Positions 25,096-34,265 of a stretch of DNA of 64,000 bases are shown piece by piece. A program made the position numbers and the translations under genes. The DNA is from Methanobacterium sp. Its GTDB lineage: Archaea; Methanobacteriota; Methanobacteria; Methanobacteriales; Methanobacteriaceae. The stretch's first letter is position 1; every line of letters starts with the position of its first letter. The stretch spans positions 1 through 64,000 of the forward strand of contig JASEIM010000007.1 of assembly GCA_030017655.1 (NCBI GenBank), read 5' to 3'. The notes beneath the pieces are model-generated. The model was not told where the DNA came from, made no database searches, and saw only the letters and a program-made list of their open reading frames with translations.

Positions 25096-25962
25096 ATGAA
25101 ATGCTCTGTTTTCGTTCCATCACACATTACTGGATTTTTTGAGATAATAGATAATGAAAATTCTCTTAAAAAAGGGTCTCGCGGGGCCGGTGTTGTTATG
25201 GATAAAGGAGTTATGACAAAAACTAAAATTACAGAGGGAAATAGTATTAATATCAAAATTAATGGTAAATATGATCCAGGAAACGCTACAATAACTGAAA
25301 AAACCATTGAAATCATTAAAAGAGAATATAATCTTAATGATAAAGAAATAAGGATTGAACATGACGTTGAAGTACCTATTGGCGCAGGATTCGGAACTTC
25401 GGCAGCATTTGCCCTTGGAACTGCAATGGGTATTTCAAAAATCCTTGAACTACCTCTTCAATTTAATAAGATAGCTCAAATTGCCCATATGGCAGAATTG
25501 GAAATGAAAAGTGGATTAGGCGATGTTATTGGTGAAATTTCGGGAGGAATAGTTCTAAGACTTAAGGAAGGAGCTCCTGGAATTGGAAAAACTACGAAAA
25601 TTGAATTAGATGAAGAGATTTATGTTATTTCAAAAACTTTTGGAGAAATAAAAACTTCTGATATCATTGAAGATCCTGTTTATAAAAGAAGGATCAATGA
25701 GATGGGCCACATTTTGCTGCAAGAACTAATAAAAGAACCTAAACCAGAAAAATTTATGGAATTATCAAGAAAATTTGCAGAAAAAACTGGACTAATGAGT
25801 CAGGAAGTTAAAGAGGCCGCTAATATACTTGAAGATGAGACAATCGGCGCTTCAATGGCCATGCTTGGTAATACAGTATTTGCATTATCTAAAAATCAAA
25901 ATACGAGCTTAAAAGATGTAATAGTGGCTAAAATTGACAATTCTGGCTGTAGATTTATTTAA
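25096..25962 (+). CDS. Pantoate kinase
   Basis: A 288-residue GHMP-kinase-family enzyme that phosphorylates pantoate in the archaeal coenzyme A pathway. Signatures: VPSHITGFFEI, GSRGAGVVMDKGV, the ATP loop VPIGAGFGTSAAFALG (about residues 94-110), MKSGLGDVIGEISGG and the C-terminal GNTVFAL. Bacteria use a different order (pantothenate first), so this is a clear archaeal marker. No phosphopantothenate synthetase gene is next to it. Confidence 0.92.
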   Translation: MKCSVFVPSHITGFFEIIDNENSLKKGSRGAGVVMDKGVMTKTKITEGNSINIKINGKYDPGNATITEKTIEIIKREYNLNDKEIRIEHDVEVPIGAGFGTSAAFALGTAMGISKILELPLQFNKIAQIAHMAELEMKSGLGDVIGEISGGIVLRLKEGAPGIGKTTKIELDEEIYVISKTFGEIKTSDIIEDPVYKRRINEMGHILLQELIKEPKPEKFMELSRKFAEKTGLMSQEVKEAANILEDETIGASMAMLGNTVFALSKNQNTSLKDVIVAKIDNSGCRFI

Positions 25963-26146
25963 AATCTACATTTAAATTATATTTTAAAACTTAAATTTCA
26001 ATTGGCCCTGATTAATGCATTAAATACAACATTTACTAATAATTTTGTAATCAGTTGGAAATCACGATTTCATTATATATTTAAGGTGTATTAAACTAAA
26101 TCTCTAAAAGATTAATTCTTTATGAAAATATTATACCAGAAAGTAG

Positions 26147-26935
26147 TTAGGACATTGAAACATCTTCAATAACGTAATTAATCCCTTCATCATCTAATTT
26201 TTGCGTTATACTTTTAGTCATATTTCCAACTGCAAATACAAGTACATTTAAACCCCTTTTAGCTGCAGCAACAGTTGCATAGGGGGTTGCAAATTCAAAA
26301 TCAGGTGAAATGTCAATTTTATTTATTACTGCCCTTGAAACAGTCCCCATAATCCCTACTTTATCAAATCCTCTGTTGTATATGTCTTGAATTTTCCCAA
26401 AATCAGATACCCTTGAACCACCCTGATTTATAACAGGAAGCTTTATTATAACTACATTACCAGTTTTAAGTTCTATAATTCCATTTAATTTTATTAAAGC
26501 CACATCTTCTCCTTTTTTAGCATCATGAAGTACTTCGGCATAAGCGGATGTCTCCTCTTTGACTGCATAAAGGATTCCGCCCTCCATTTTAAGCCAGACA
26601 TTCTGGCCTTTTTTCAGATTATCTCCGGCTATCGCAGGCCAGATGGATTTGTAGGTATTCATTGTTTCAGAAACTTCATCAGCATACTTTCTAAGGTCAG
26701 CAGCTTCTTTTTTAAGTTTTTCAATTCCTCTTTTAGTTATGTGATACCTGGTACTGTCTTCACGTATTTCTACAAATCCCTCATCAGTTAAACTTTTAAT
26801 GTTTTCAGACACTGCCTGAACAGTTATTCCAAGTTTTTCAGCAATATCCTTTTGCCTTAAGTGTGGCTGCTGCTTTGCAATTTCGGCAAGTATCTGGAAT
26901 CTTGTAAGCTCTCCCTTTTTTTTAAATACCTTCAT
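26147..26935 (-). CDS. Winged-helix transcriptional regulator with C-terminal sensing-like domain
   Basis: A 262-residue protein. Residues 1-80 form a MarR/ArsR-like winged helix: FQILAEIAKQQPHLRQKDIAEKLGITVQAVSENIKSLTDEGFVEI. The rest has an SH3/OB-like middle (KKGQNVWLKMEGGILYAV) and an alpha/beta C-terminal part resembling a nucleotide- or effector-binding fold. This is a common archaeal regulator type; target unknown. The start at 26935 follows GAGGGTAAAT, not the upstream hydrophobic codons. A palindrome next to its own TATA box hints at autoregulation. Confidence 0.8.
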   Translation of the reverse strand: MKVFKKKGELTRFQILAEIAKQQPHLRQKDIAEKLGITVQAVSENIKSLTDEGFVEIREDSTRYHITKRGIEKLKKEAADLRKYADEVSETMNTYKSIWPAIAGDNLKKGQNVWLKMEGGILYAVKEETSAYAEVLHDAKKGEDVALIKLNGIIELKTGNVVIIKLPVINQGGSRVSDFGKIQDIYNRGFDKVGIMGTVSRAVINKIDISPDFEFATPYATVAAAKRGLNVLVFAVGNMTKSITQKLDDEGINYVIEDVSMS

Positions 26936-27241
26936 ATATTTACCCTCTCGGCATATTATTATAATAAAAGCATTATATAAGATTATAATCAAATTTATCT
27001 GGTTATCAAATATTAATCTCGTGAATGTGCTGTTGTCACTTGATATATTTTAACATCATATATATTTAATTTGTAAATTCACTGATGAAAATGTAGTTTT
27101 TATTTTTAGGAATTTATCAATTCAACCGTAAAAATGCCAGTAATTATAATGAAAAGTATATAAGAAAACCTGAATTATTTTAAAGAATTGAAAAGTAGGA
27201 ATAATGGCATTAAATTAATTGTAATCAGTTTTAGCGTACTG
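26936..27241. other. Intergenic region upstream of the regulator
   Basis: 306 bases between the regulator and the uspA remnant. Apart from the promoter-like site at 26971-26990 and AT-rich sequence I see nothing coding. A short inverted repeat, GTAC TGTCA GTAC, lies at its end next to the uspA remnant stop. Confidence 0.4.
26971..26990 (-). promoter_or_regulatory. TATA box with adjoining palindrome, regulator promoter
   Basis: On the minus strand the perfect palindrome GATTATAATC (26981-26990) directly precedes TTATATAATG (26971-26980), about 36 bases upstream of the ATG at 26935. The palindrome overlaps where the BRE would be, a typical place for an archaeal operator. Confidence 0.4.
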
Positions 27242-27671
27242 TCAGTACAGGACTGGGCCTGATCTAACCACATTTTCTGCCACACTTCCAAGCAAGAATC
27301 GGTTCAGTCCATGTTTTCCAGAGGTTCCCATTACCACAGGATCAGCGCCCTGTTCTTCAACAGTTTTAATAATTGCATCTGCAGGATGGCCCTCTTTAGT
27401 TACAAAAGTTAATTTTATCTCCTTGTTATATTTTTGCTTACATTTTATGGATAGATCAACAATTTCTTTAAATGCTTTCTTTCCTTCTCTTATCAGCGTT
27501 TCTTTAACACTTTTAATGGTTTCATCCGTACAAACCAGTAAAATGTGGACATGTCAAGTACATGTAATGCTATAAATTCCGCATTACTCTGCCCAGCAGT
27601 CCATATGGCATGTGGGCTGCTTTATTGGCCTGTTTTGAGCCATCTGTAGGTTACAATATTTTATTATACAT
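27242..27671 (-). pseudogene. Universal stress protein (UspA) remnant
   Basis: The minus strand begins ATGTATAATAAAATATTG, giving MYNKIL, then a TAA stop where Val is expected, followed by PTDGSKQANKAA in frame. The frame then shifts to IWTAGQSNAEFIALHVLDMSTF and again to DETIKSVKETLIREGKKAF, ending VVMGTSGKHGLNRFLLGSVAENVVRSGPVLY. The last part holds the complete UspA ATP-binding G-x-x-G-x9-GS motif. With one stop and two frameshifts this is a recent pseudogene. GAGGTGA is still present before the ATG. Confidence 0.85.
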
Positions 27672-27737
27672 CAATTCACCTCAAATTTAATCTATTTTTA
27701 ATAAATTTTAATTCAAGAGCGCTCTAAATATTCTCTT

Positions 27738-28094
27738 TTATGCATGGGATTCTATATGGTTGAATAAACTGGAAATTATATCAATAAGAATGGCTATTAT
27801 ATATAAGTGGTATTCTTTTGGCTCATATTTCGTCATATTTTTAATTTCTTTTCCCATTTCACCATAAACTCGTAGAGATTCTTTTAATCGTGATCTTGTT
27901 TTTCCTTTTTCATATTCCCATGGCTCAAAATCCATATCTTCAATCCTGTTTCCTAAAATAGAAGCCACTATTTGGATCTGGCTTCCTAGCTTTTTTGGAT
28001 CACCCTCTTCCAGAGTTTCAGGGTTCAAAAGACCAATAAAACTGCCAGGAGTTTCACCCATATCCCTTATATATTTCAAAAAATAATTTTTCAA
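27738..28094 (-). CDS. Hypothetical protein, 118 residues
   Basis: Unrecognised. Starts could be TTG 28094 or ATG 28061 (after TAAGGGAT). The protein has a helical N-terminus (MGETPGSFIGLLNPETLEEG), charged middle segments (WEYEKGKTRSRLKESLRVYGEMG) and a hydrophobic amphipathic helix near the C-terminus (LYIIAILIDIISSLFNHI). It appears soluble and helical, possibly oligomeric through the C-terminal helix. Neighbours give no functional clue. Confidence 0.55.
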   Translation of the reverse strand: MKNYFLKYIRDMGETPGSFIGLLNPETLEEGDPKKLGSQIQIVASILGNRIEDMDFEPWEYEKGKTRSRLKESLRVYGEMGKEIKNMTKYEPKEYHLYIIAILIDIISSLFNHIESHA

Positions 28095-28268
28095 TATTAA
28101 GAGAAGTATTTTTATAATAATAACTATATTAAAAAAATTATTTTAACATTTCTGTTTAATTAAAAAATTCAATCAGATTTTAACAATATTATAAACCATT
28201 AAAATTATTTTAACATATGCAGAGAGAATTAAAATAAATAAATAAAATGAGTATATTTTTATGGTTAT

Positions 28269-28293
28269 AACGAAATCTATCAGCTGTTTCGTT
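28269..28293. terminator. Hairpin downstream of the DHH/RecJ-like gene
   Basis: Arms AACGAAA and TTTCGTT (7 bp) around an 11-base loop, about 20 bases after the stop of the gene on the minus strand. No T-run follows on that strand, so terminator function is uncertain. Confidence 0.3.
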
Positions 28294-28311
28294 TTTAAAA
28301 GCTATTAATAC

Positions 28312-29718
28312 CTAAATTTTACCTTTAAGATATTCATCCAGCAATCTAAGGAATTTATTTATGTTTTCGTCAGGAATATAGGCACCGCAGGCAACTGAAT
28401 GACCACCACCATTACCACCAGATTTTTCAGCTATTTTCCTTATTATATTACCAAAATGAATTCCATCATAAGCTAAAAGCCGTGAACATCTTAATGATAC
28501 TTTTATTCCATCTTTATCATCATTTACAGGAGTAAATCCTATTATTGGTTTTCTCCAGTCCCCATAACTTAGAATCATTCCTGCTACTGTTCCTATTAGC
28601 TCACTTTTTATCTCGCTTCCTTCAAAATACTGTAAATTCTGCAGGTGAACTATTCTCTCTTCTTCCCTTATCCAGTCCATTTTCTGGGCAAGATATCTTC
28701 TGTGTTCAAGTGCAAGATGATCCATTTCGTCAAGGGCAAGATTTCTATTGCCTTTAAGAACATTTAATGCAATTTCGGGGTGTTTATGTCGGCTGCATGC
28801 ATTTATTGCAGTTGAAAATTCACTCGCATCTCTAAGTGGAGTGTATTTGGGTTCTTCTAAAAATTCATAGGATTCTCCAGAAATAAGTTTTGGAACATAT
28901 TTTATGTATCTTTTGGGAACTTCTCGACTTAACATCTTTAAAAGTTCTGAAAATATCAAACCTTTCTCTTCTTTAGATAAATCTGATAGAACTCTGGCTT
29001 TTTTACCATTTTTAGTGGGAATACCCAGCTTATTCATCATGTGAATACTTTCATTTCTGTTATTTGTTATTGGAAGTTTAACATCGCCGAAATATGAAAG
29101 CGCTACATAAACTGGTCTTGTTTGACGGCCATAGAATGAGAGGTCGTGTACTGGATCAACAAGATTGTTCTGTACGCTTTCAGCGAGAATACTTTTATTT
29201 AAACCAACTAATTTGCCGGGCATGTTGTTTTGCATATCTCCCACAGCACTTAAAATTCCAAGCCAGCTTAAATCATTGAATCCAAAAGTACGTGCAAGTA
29301 GATATGACATACCTCCGCCAGAAACTTCAAAAGATCCGTCTATACCATAATAATGAGAATTTATTTCTAAAAACTCTCCAGCAGCGTGATTATCATAAAT
29401 CATAGGTCTTAGTGGAGGGTGATGGTCCAGAATAATTATTTTAGATGATGAATTACCTAATTTATGAACATTCTGCCCGGAACCAAGATCTGAAAATATT
29501 GTGAGTTCACTTTCAATAGAAAGGTCATCTATTTTATCAAGTGTTATGAATTCCACTTCATGATCCTTTTTCAGCCTGTCAAGCATGGAAGATAAAATAG
29601 CTCCTGCTGTTATTCCATCACAATCAATATGGCTGTAAATCTGGATGTCTTCAGCATTTTTAACCATTCTATGAGCTTTTTGGAATGCTTTTTTCATTAT
29701 TTCATTGTTTGTATCCAT
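28312..29718 (-). CDS. DHH-family phosphoesterase, archaeal RecJ-like nuclease
   Basis: A 468-residue DHH/DHHA1 protein. N-terminal metal motifs: IYSHIDCDGITAGAIL, FSDLGSG, and LDHHPPLRP (the DHH signature). The C-terminal DHHA1 motif is SGGNGGGHSVACGAY. This matches archaeal RecJ-like proteins, one of which (GAN) associates with the GINS complex at replication forks. The start follows TGGAGATTAA. Biological role inferred; the nuclease fold is well supported. Confidence 0.88.
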   Translation of the reverse strand: MDTNNEIMKKAFQKAHRMVKNAEDIQIYSHIDCDGITAGAILSSMLDRLKKDHEVEFITLDKIDDLSIESELTIFSDLGSGQNVHKLGNSSSKIIILDHHPPLRPMIYDNHAAGEFLEINSHYYGIDGSFEVSGGGMSYLLARTFGFNDLSWLGILSAVGDMQNNMPGKLVGLNKSILAESVQNNLVDPVHDLSFYGRQTRPVYVALSYFGDVKLPITNNRNESIHMMNKLGIPTKNGKKARVLSDLSKEEKGLIFSELLKMLSREVPKRYIKYVPKLISGESYEFLEEPKYTPLRDASEFSTAINACSRHKHPEIALNVLKGNRNLALDEMDHLALEHRRYLAQKMDWIREEERIVHLQNLQYFEGSEIKSELIGTVAGMILSYGDWRKPIIGFTPVNDDKDGIKVSLRCSRLLAYDGIHFGNIIRKIAEKSGGNGGGHSVACGAYIPDENINKFLRLLDEYLKGKI

Positions 29719-29852
29719 TTAATCTCCAGATAAAAATTATTAATATTATTTAATCAAATATGTATTATATAAAATTATGTTTAAAAAAATTTATTTTCAT
29801 TATTGGGGGACAAAATTATTATGGAAACATCTAATTCATAAAAAAAGGCATG

Positions 29853-30125
29853 TTAGGACCTCATACCTTTTATAATATTACTTATTTTTATTAAAATTTC
29901 TCTTTTGGGCATTTTTTTATCTACAGAAACCCTGCCTGATGATTCCCACCACGAACGTGAATATGATTTATTATTTTCAACTTCAGGGTTGAGTTGAAGC
30001 TTCTTTGCAGCATTGGAGATTTCCCTTAACTTTGGAGATGGAACTGCATCTTCTTTAGAAATTCTTCTTCCTTCTTTTTTGGTTTTCTGTGAATCAATGT
30101 AAACCGGCCATATAATTGTTTTCAT
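29853..30125 (-). CDS. srp19: Signal recognition particle 19 kDa protein
   Basis: A 90-residue SRP19: TIIWPVYIDSQKTKKEGRRISKEDAVPSP at the start, then KLREISNAAKKLQLNPEVENNKSYSRSWWESSGRV, matching the conserved RNA-binding surface. It binds 7S RNA helices 6 and 8 and helps load SRP54. The RBS GAGGGATGA overlaps the hemD stop; the gene is probably last in the cobA-hemD-srp19 unit. Confidence 0.95.
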   Translation of the reverse strand: MKTIIWPVYIDSQKTKKEGRRISKEDAVPSPKLREISNAAKKLQLNPEVENNKSYSRSWWESSGRVSVDKKMPKREILIKISNIIKGMRS

Positions 30126-30129
30126 GTAT

Positions 30130-30924
30130 TCATCCCTCGTTTAAAGTCTGTTCATTTACCACTTCAACCAGTTTGTCAAGCATATTTTTAAAGGTGTACT
30201 CCTCAGGCATAATAGGATCAATTTTATAAGCATCCAGTACTTTTCTGGTTATAGGGCCGATGGCAGCAACTAAAATTTCTTTACTACGCAGTATATCCAG
30301 AATATTTTCTTTACCTTTTTCTTTAGCGATTTTAACAAGATTTTTAACGGTTAAGGGGCTTGTAAACATTATAATATCAATTTCTCTGTTTAATATGTCA
30401 TCAATGAGTTCATATATCTTTGATTTGTCATCAGGCATGTCTGATTTATAGGCATCTGCAAGAATCACTTCTGCTCCCATTCTTTGTAGTCCATGGGGAA
30501 GTGTGTATCTTGCCACCATAGTTCGTGGAAGTCCTATTTTTTTATCTTTAACTTTAATACTCTGGAATGCTTCAAGGAGTCCTTCAGCAGTGTATTCTTC
30601 AGGCATAAGGTCAACTTTTACACCATAATTATCCAGAACTTCACCTGTTTTAGGCCCAATGGATGCAACTTTTAAATTTTCAGCATTTTCAAGATTGCAG
30701 TACTTAAAAAATGACTCAATTGCCCGTGGCGAAGTAAATACAAGCCAGTCAAGTTCATTAATCATATTGCAAAGTTTGATCATTTCTTCTGGCTTGGAAT
30801 CTTTGAGTTCGATAGTTGGAGTGACAATGGGAATTGCGCCATAGGATTTCACCATTTCAACAGAATCCTGAGCTCTTTCAGCAGGTCTTGTTATCACAAT
30901 TTTTTTACCTTCTAAGCCCTTCAT
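30130..30924 (-). CDS. hemD: Uroporphyrinogen-III synthase
   Basis: 264 residues of the two-domain HemD fold, which closes hydroxymethylbilane with D-ring inversion: KKIVITRPAERAQDSVEMVKSYGAIPIVTPTIE, LDWLVFTSPRAIESFF, VASIGPKTGEVLDNYGV and IIMFTSPLTVKNLV, AAIGPITRKVL. The ATG at 30924 follows AGGAGATTAA; an upstream TTG at 30945 would overlap the cobA stop. It is co-transcribed with cobA, giving the substrate of that enzyme. Confidence 0.93.
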   Translation of the reverse strand: MKGLEGKKIVITRPAERAQDSVEMVKSYGAIPIVTPTIELKDSKPEEMIKLCNMINELDWLVFTSPRAIESFFKYCNLENAENLKVASIGPKTGEVLDNYGVKVDLMPEEYTAEGLLEAFQSIKVKDKKIGLPRTMVARYTLPHGLQRMGAEVILADAYKSDMPDDKSKIYELIDDILNREIDIIMFTSPLTVKNLVKIAKEKGKENILDILRSKEILVAAIGPITRKVLDAYKIDPIMPEEYTFKNMLDKLVEVVNEQTLNEG

Positions 30925-30941
30925 AATTTTAATCTCCTTAT

Positions 30942-31646
30942 TCAACCATTTATTTCCTTAAATACATCAACAACATGCCCAATAACTACCAGAGCGGGCG
31001 GATTAATGTCCTTTTCTGTTATATTTTCAAGGGTACCTGTGATTATCCTCTGATTTTCCATTGTACCATTTTCAATCACACAGACCGGAGTGTCAGGATC
31101 TTTATATTTCATTATTTCTGCTGTATTTTCAGCTAAATTACCAATTCCCATAAGTATTACAATTGTATCGGCTGTAAAATCCCATTTAACCTGTTTTTCA
31201 TTTTTTGTAGGGTCTTCATGTCCTGTTACTAGAGTAAGTGAGGTTGCTACACCTCTATGGGTGACTGGTAAGCCGATGGTTGTGGGAACACCAATAGCAG
31301 AAGTTACGCCGGGAATTAATTCAAAAGAAAGCCCTTCTTCGTGGAGAGCCAGCATTTCCTCACCACCCCTTCCAAATACAAAGGGATCTCCTCCTTTAAG
31401 CCGTACAACCACGTCATTTTCTTTCGCTTCTTTCACAAGAATCTCGTTAATTTCATTCTGACTCTTATAATGATGTCCTGCCTGTTTACCTACATAAATA
31501 AGCTTTGCACCATCTGCATACTTTAAAATCTCATCATTTGCAAGCTTATCATATAATACAACATCTGCTTTTTTTAATGCATTAACAGCTTTTAGAGTGA
31601 TTAGTTCTGGATCGCCAGGTCCTGCTCCTATTAAATATACTACCAT
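30942..31646 (-). CDS. cobA: Uroporphyrin-III C-methyltransferase
   Basis: A 234-residue SUMT adding two methyl groups to uroporphyrinogen III to make precorrin-2, the branch point toward siroheme, cobamides and F430. Signatures: VYLIGAGPGDPELITLKAVNAL, DVVLYDKLANDEIL, VVRLKGGDPFVFGRGGEE, IPGVTSAIGVP and the GLPVTHRGVATSLTLVTGHED loop. It is a stand-alone SUMT without the CysG dehydrogenase part. The RBS is GCGGTGAAC. hemD lies 17 bases downstream. Confidence 0.96.
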   Translation of the reverse strand: MVVYLIGAGPGDPELITLKAVNALKKADVVLYDKLANDEILKYADGAKLIYVGKQAGHHYKSQNEINEILVKEAKENDVVVRLKGGDPFVFGRGGEEMLALHEEGLSFELIPGVTSAIGVPTTIGLPVTHRGVATSLTLVTGHEDPTKNEKQVKWDFTADTIVILMGIGNLAENTAEIMKYKDPDTPVCVIENGTMENQRIITGTLENITEKDINPPALVVIGHVVDVFKEING

Positions 31647-31711
31647 GTGTTCACCGCTTAAAAATATAGAAATATCTAATTAACTATTTTTGAAATATTT
31701 TAAATAAAATT

Positions 31712-32371
31712 TCAGGATTTGAAGTTAATAATCCCTTTAAAAAACTTCAAACCATCATCTGAACCTAAAACTGATTCCGAAGCCCTCTCAGGGTGTGGCA
31801 TTACAGCACATACAAGCCCTGATTCATCGCAAACTCCAGTTATTGCTTCAAGAGAGCCATTAGGGTTCTTACCTTCAAATTTAAGAACGATCTGATCCTG
31901 ATCATGAAGTTTTTCGATTTCTTCAATATAGTATCTGCCTTCTGCATGGGCTATTGGCATTTTAATTATTTCATTCTTTTTATAAAGGCTTGTAAATGGA
32001 GTTCTGGTTGATGTAACCTTTAATTCAACTCTTTTACAGATAAATTTGGCGTTTTCATTGTTTGTAAATACTCCTGGCACTAAACCAACCTCTGCAAGTA
32101 TCTGAGCACCGTTACAAATTCCAAGAACGGGTTTTTCTTCTTTAACTGCTTCCTTTATTCCTTCTATAACTGGAGTTATGCTTGCAATTGCTCCAGCTCT
32201 AAGATAATCTCCGTAAGAAAATCCGCCGGGGATAACAATGGCATCAAAGTTGGATAAATCTTTCTGATTCCACCAGACATAATCTGGTTCTCCACCTGCA
32301 AGTTCCAGTGCATGGTAAACATCTCTATCACAGTTTGAACCAGGGAAACGTATGACACCTACTTTCATCAT
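31712..32371 (-). CDS. purQ: Phosphoribosylformylglycinamidine synthase, glutaminase subunit PurQ
   Basis: 219 residues of the class I glutamine amidotransferase fold: GVIRFPGSNCDRDVYHAL, IVIPGGFSYGDYLRAGAIA, nucleophile Cys in LGICNGAQILAEVGL (about residue 85), and the C-terminal His/Glu in MPHPERASE. It passes ammonia to PurL, helped by PurS, in step 4 of purine synthesis. The start follows AAGAGGAAAA. purS is 23 bases upstream; the PurL gene is not in this window. Confidence 0.96.
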   Translation of the reverse strand: MMKVGVIRFPGSNCDRDVYHALELAGGEPDYVWWNQKDLSNFDAIVIPGGFSYGDYLRAGAIASITPVIEGIKEAVKEEKPVLGICNGAQILAEVGLVPGVFTNNENAKFICKRVELKVTSTRTPFTSLYKKNEIIKMPIAHAEGRYYIEEIEKLHDQDQIVLKFEGKNPNGSLEAITGVCDESGLVCAVMPHPERASESVLGSDDGLKFFKGIINFKS

Positions 32372-32394
32372 TTTTCCTCTTTATTAATGTGTAT

Positions 32395-32649
32395 TTATGA
32401 ATTATGGGGGGTTATTTTTATTTCATAGTCATGGATTACTGGATTGCACAGAAGTCTCTGACACATATCGTCCACTTCTTCCCTTGCAATCTTTTCATCT
32501 TCTTCATCAATTGTAAATTTGATTGTTTGGACAGTATCTGTCCCTTCAACTTCGTATCCTAAAAGAGCAAGGGCTCTTTGAATGGTTGAAGCTTCTGGAT
32601 TTAACATGCCTTTTTTCAGGCTTATTTTCACTTCAGCATTGTATTTCAT
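32395..32649 (-). CDS. purS: Phosphoribosylformylglycinamidine synthase subunit PurS
   Basis: An 84-residue PurS: YNAEVKISLKKGMLNPEASTIQRALALLGY, then DTVQTIKFTIDEEDEEK-like acidic stretch and the C-terminal VIHDYEIKI. It bridges PurQ and PurL in the FGAM synthase complex. The RBS is TGGTGATGAA. A 171-base gap with hairpin array D separates it from purC. Confidence 0.94.
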   Translation of the reverse strand: MKYNAEVKISLKKGMLNPEASTIQRALALLGYEVEGTDTVQTIKFTIDEEDEKIAREEVDDMCQRLLCNPVIHDYEIKITPHNS

Positions 32650-32761
32650 TTCATCACCATAAAATAAGATTTATTTTGATCAGATGTATCAATTCATAGA
32701 TTGCTCCTTATACTTATTAATTTTATTTATGAAATATAAAAAAATAAATTTTTCAGGTTGA

Positions 32762-32806
32762 AGGAAAAATTCTATTTTTCCTGAACCCAAAAAACAAAGT
32801 TTTTTG
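32762..32806. repeat. Array D: two perfect three-base-loop hairpins between purC and purS
   Basis: Hairpin 1 at 32762-32782: arms AGGAAAAAT and ATTTTTCCT, loop TCT, with an extra GGTT/AACC pair outside. Hairpin 2 at 32788-32806: arms CAAAAAAC and GTTTTTTG, loop AAA. They start 14 bases after the purC stop on the minus strand. They could act as an intercistronic element tuning purS-purQ expression; they also fit the hairpin class of arrays A-C and E. Confidence 0.8.
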
Positions 32807-32820
32807 AGGTTTTTAGTATT

Positions 32821-33567
32821 TTATATCTCAATATTCCATCTATTTTTATCCTTTTCATCAAGTATTATAGATGCTACTCTTTTATAGGCTTCAATAACTC
32901 CGGATTCACCCTTTCTGAAGAGATCTTTATCCAGAATATCACATGTTTCAGCATCCCAGAATCTGCATGTGTCTGGACTTATTTCATCACCAAGAACTAT
33001 ATTTCCATCTGAATCATATCCATATTCAATTTTAAAGTCAGGGAATAAAAGACCTTTTGATTCCAGGAATTCCTTCAAAACTTTGTTTATTTTTAAGGTG
33101 ATTTCTTTAATCATTTCCAGTTTTTCTTTTTTTATTATACCTAATGCAATTGCTATATCGTCATTCAGCATTGGATCCCCATATTCATCGCTTTTATAGT
33201 CTATCTGGATAATTGGAGGATCAAATGTTTGTTTTGGCTTAAATGGGTATCTTCGAAGTAAGCTTCCAGCAGCAATGTTTCTAGTGATAACTTCAAGTGG
33301 AATCATTTCAAGCTTCCATGAAAGCATCATACCCGGTTTAATGAGATCAATGTACTGGGTTTTAATTCCTGCCTCTTCAATGATTTCAAATAGTTTTGCA
33401 GAAATTATGGAATTCCAGAAACCTTTTTCATTGATACTATCCTTTTTAGCCCCATCTCCAGCCGTAATGTCATCTCTAAATTCCACTATGACTTTTTGAG
33501 GGTCATCTGTTTCGTATACTCCTTTCGCCTTGCCCTGATAAATTAATTTTCCAGCTTTAATGGTCAT
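32821..33567 (-). CDS. purC: Phosphoribosylaminoimidazole-succinocarboxamide synthase
   Basis: A 248-residue SAICAR synthase of the ATP-grasp-like family: LIYQGKAKGVYETDD, EFRDDITAGDGAKKDSI, IPLEVITRNIAAGSLLRRYPF, DDIAIALGI and VLGDEISPDTCRFWD. It joins CAIR and aspartate in purine synthesis. The start follows GGAGTTAAC. First gene of a purC-purS-purQ unit. Confidence 0.96.
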   Translation of the reverse strand: MTIKAGKLIYQGKAKGVYETDDPQKVIVEFRDDITAGDGAKKDSINEKGFWNSIISAKLFEIIEEAGIKTQYIDLIKPGMMLSWKLEMIPLEVITRNIAAGSLLRRYPFKPKQTFDPPIIQIDYKSDEYGDPMLNDDIAIALGIIKKEKLEMIKEITLKINKVLKEFLESKGLLFPDFKIEYGYDSDGNIVLGDEISPDTCRFWDAETCDILDKDLFRKGESGVIEAYKRVASIILDEKDKNRWNIEI

Positions 33568-34265
33568 GTTAACTCCATTCCTGTATTAATATTTTAATTT
33601 GTAAATGTTGTATTATCTGTGTGATTGATTCATATAATAATCTTTACCAGTATTTGTCTTATAATTCTATTTTAAATCACTATCAAACCCTAACCTTTTT
33701 TTAAATATAGGCCTTCCCACTCTCTAATATGGGTATGATAATTAATCAATACAAATGCTACTTTTAATGGTACCATTTTTTGATATATCATAATATAATA
33801 TAGTGTTTATGTTGGATCTTCAGTATAATAATATTTAGGCAAGAAATTGTTCTTAAAATTTTTCAGTAGAACATGAAGATAGGAAAAAGGATTTTTCAGC
33901 GCATAATTAGTGTAATCATATGGGGTGATCTGGTAGTATTTATTCATTTATTTATGTTTTTATAAACTTGAAAATGTTATTCATGTAAAAAAAGGTTATA
34001 GAATTCACTTTTAATAGATTTAATGGCACTGGCTTATTTGTTAGTTATAAGTAACTTGGAAATTTAAGAATAGTTATTAAGACTTGTAACCAAATATATT
34101 AAATGTAAAACTTAATATATCTCTAAAATTAAGATTTAATGTGGTATTTTTCAAAAAAATCTATCAATACTGAATAATGGAATTGACTATATTGTAATTT
34201 CAAATTTATATAAAATGATGAATTAACAACTAAATAATGATTATAAACACCATTTGGTGAAATAC
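33568..34265. other. Long AT-rich divergent intergenic region, purC / glmS
   Basis: About 700 bases with no convincing gene. A 30-codon open frame at 33873-33965 is too short to support. The part nearest glmS contains the TATA box at 34205-34214. I see no tRNA, repeat array or known riboswitch. Confidence 0.45.
34205..34214 (+). promoter_or_regulatory. TATA box of glmS
   Basis: TTTATATAAA, a strong archaeal TATA match, about 55 bases upstream of the glmS start. Transcription would begin near 34235, giving a leader of about 30 bases. Confidence 0.5.

Noticed and set aside
33873..33965. 30-codon hydrophobic open frame in the purC-glmS gap
   Set aside because: Too short, no ribosome site and no recognisable similarity.
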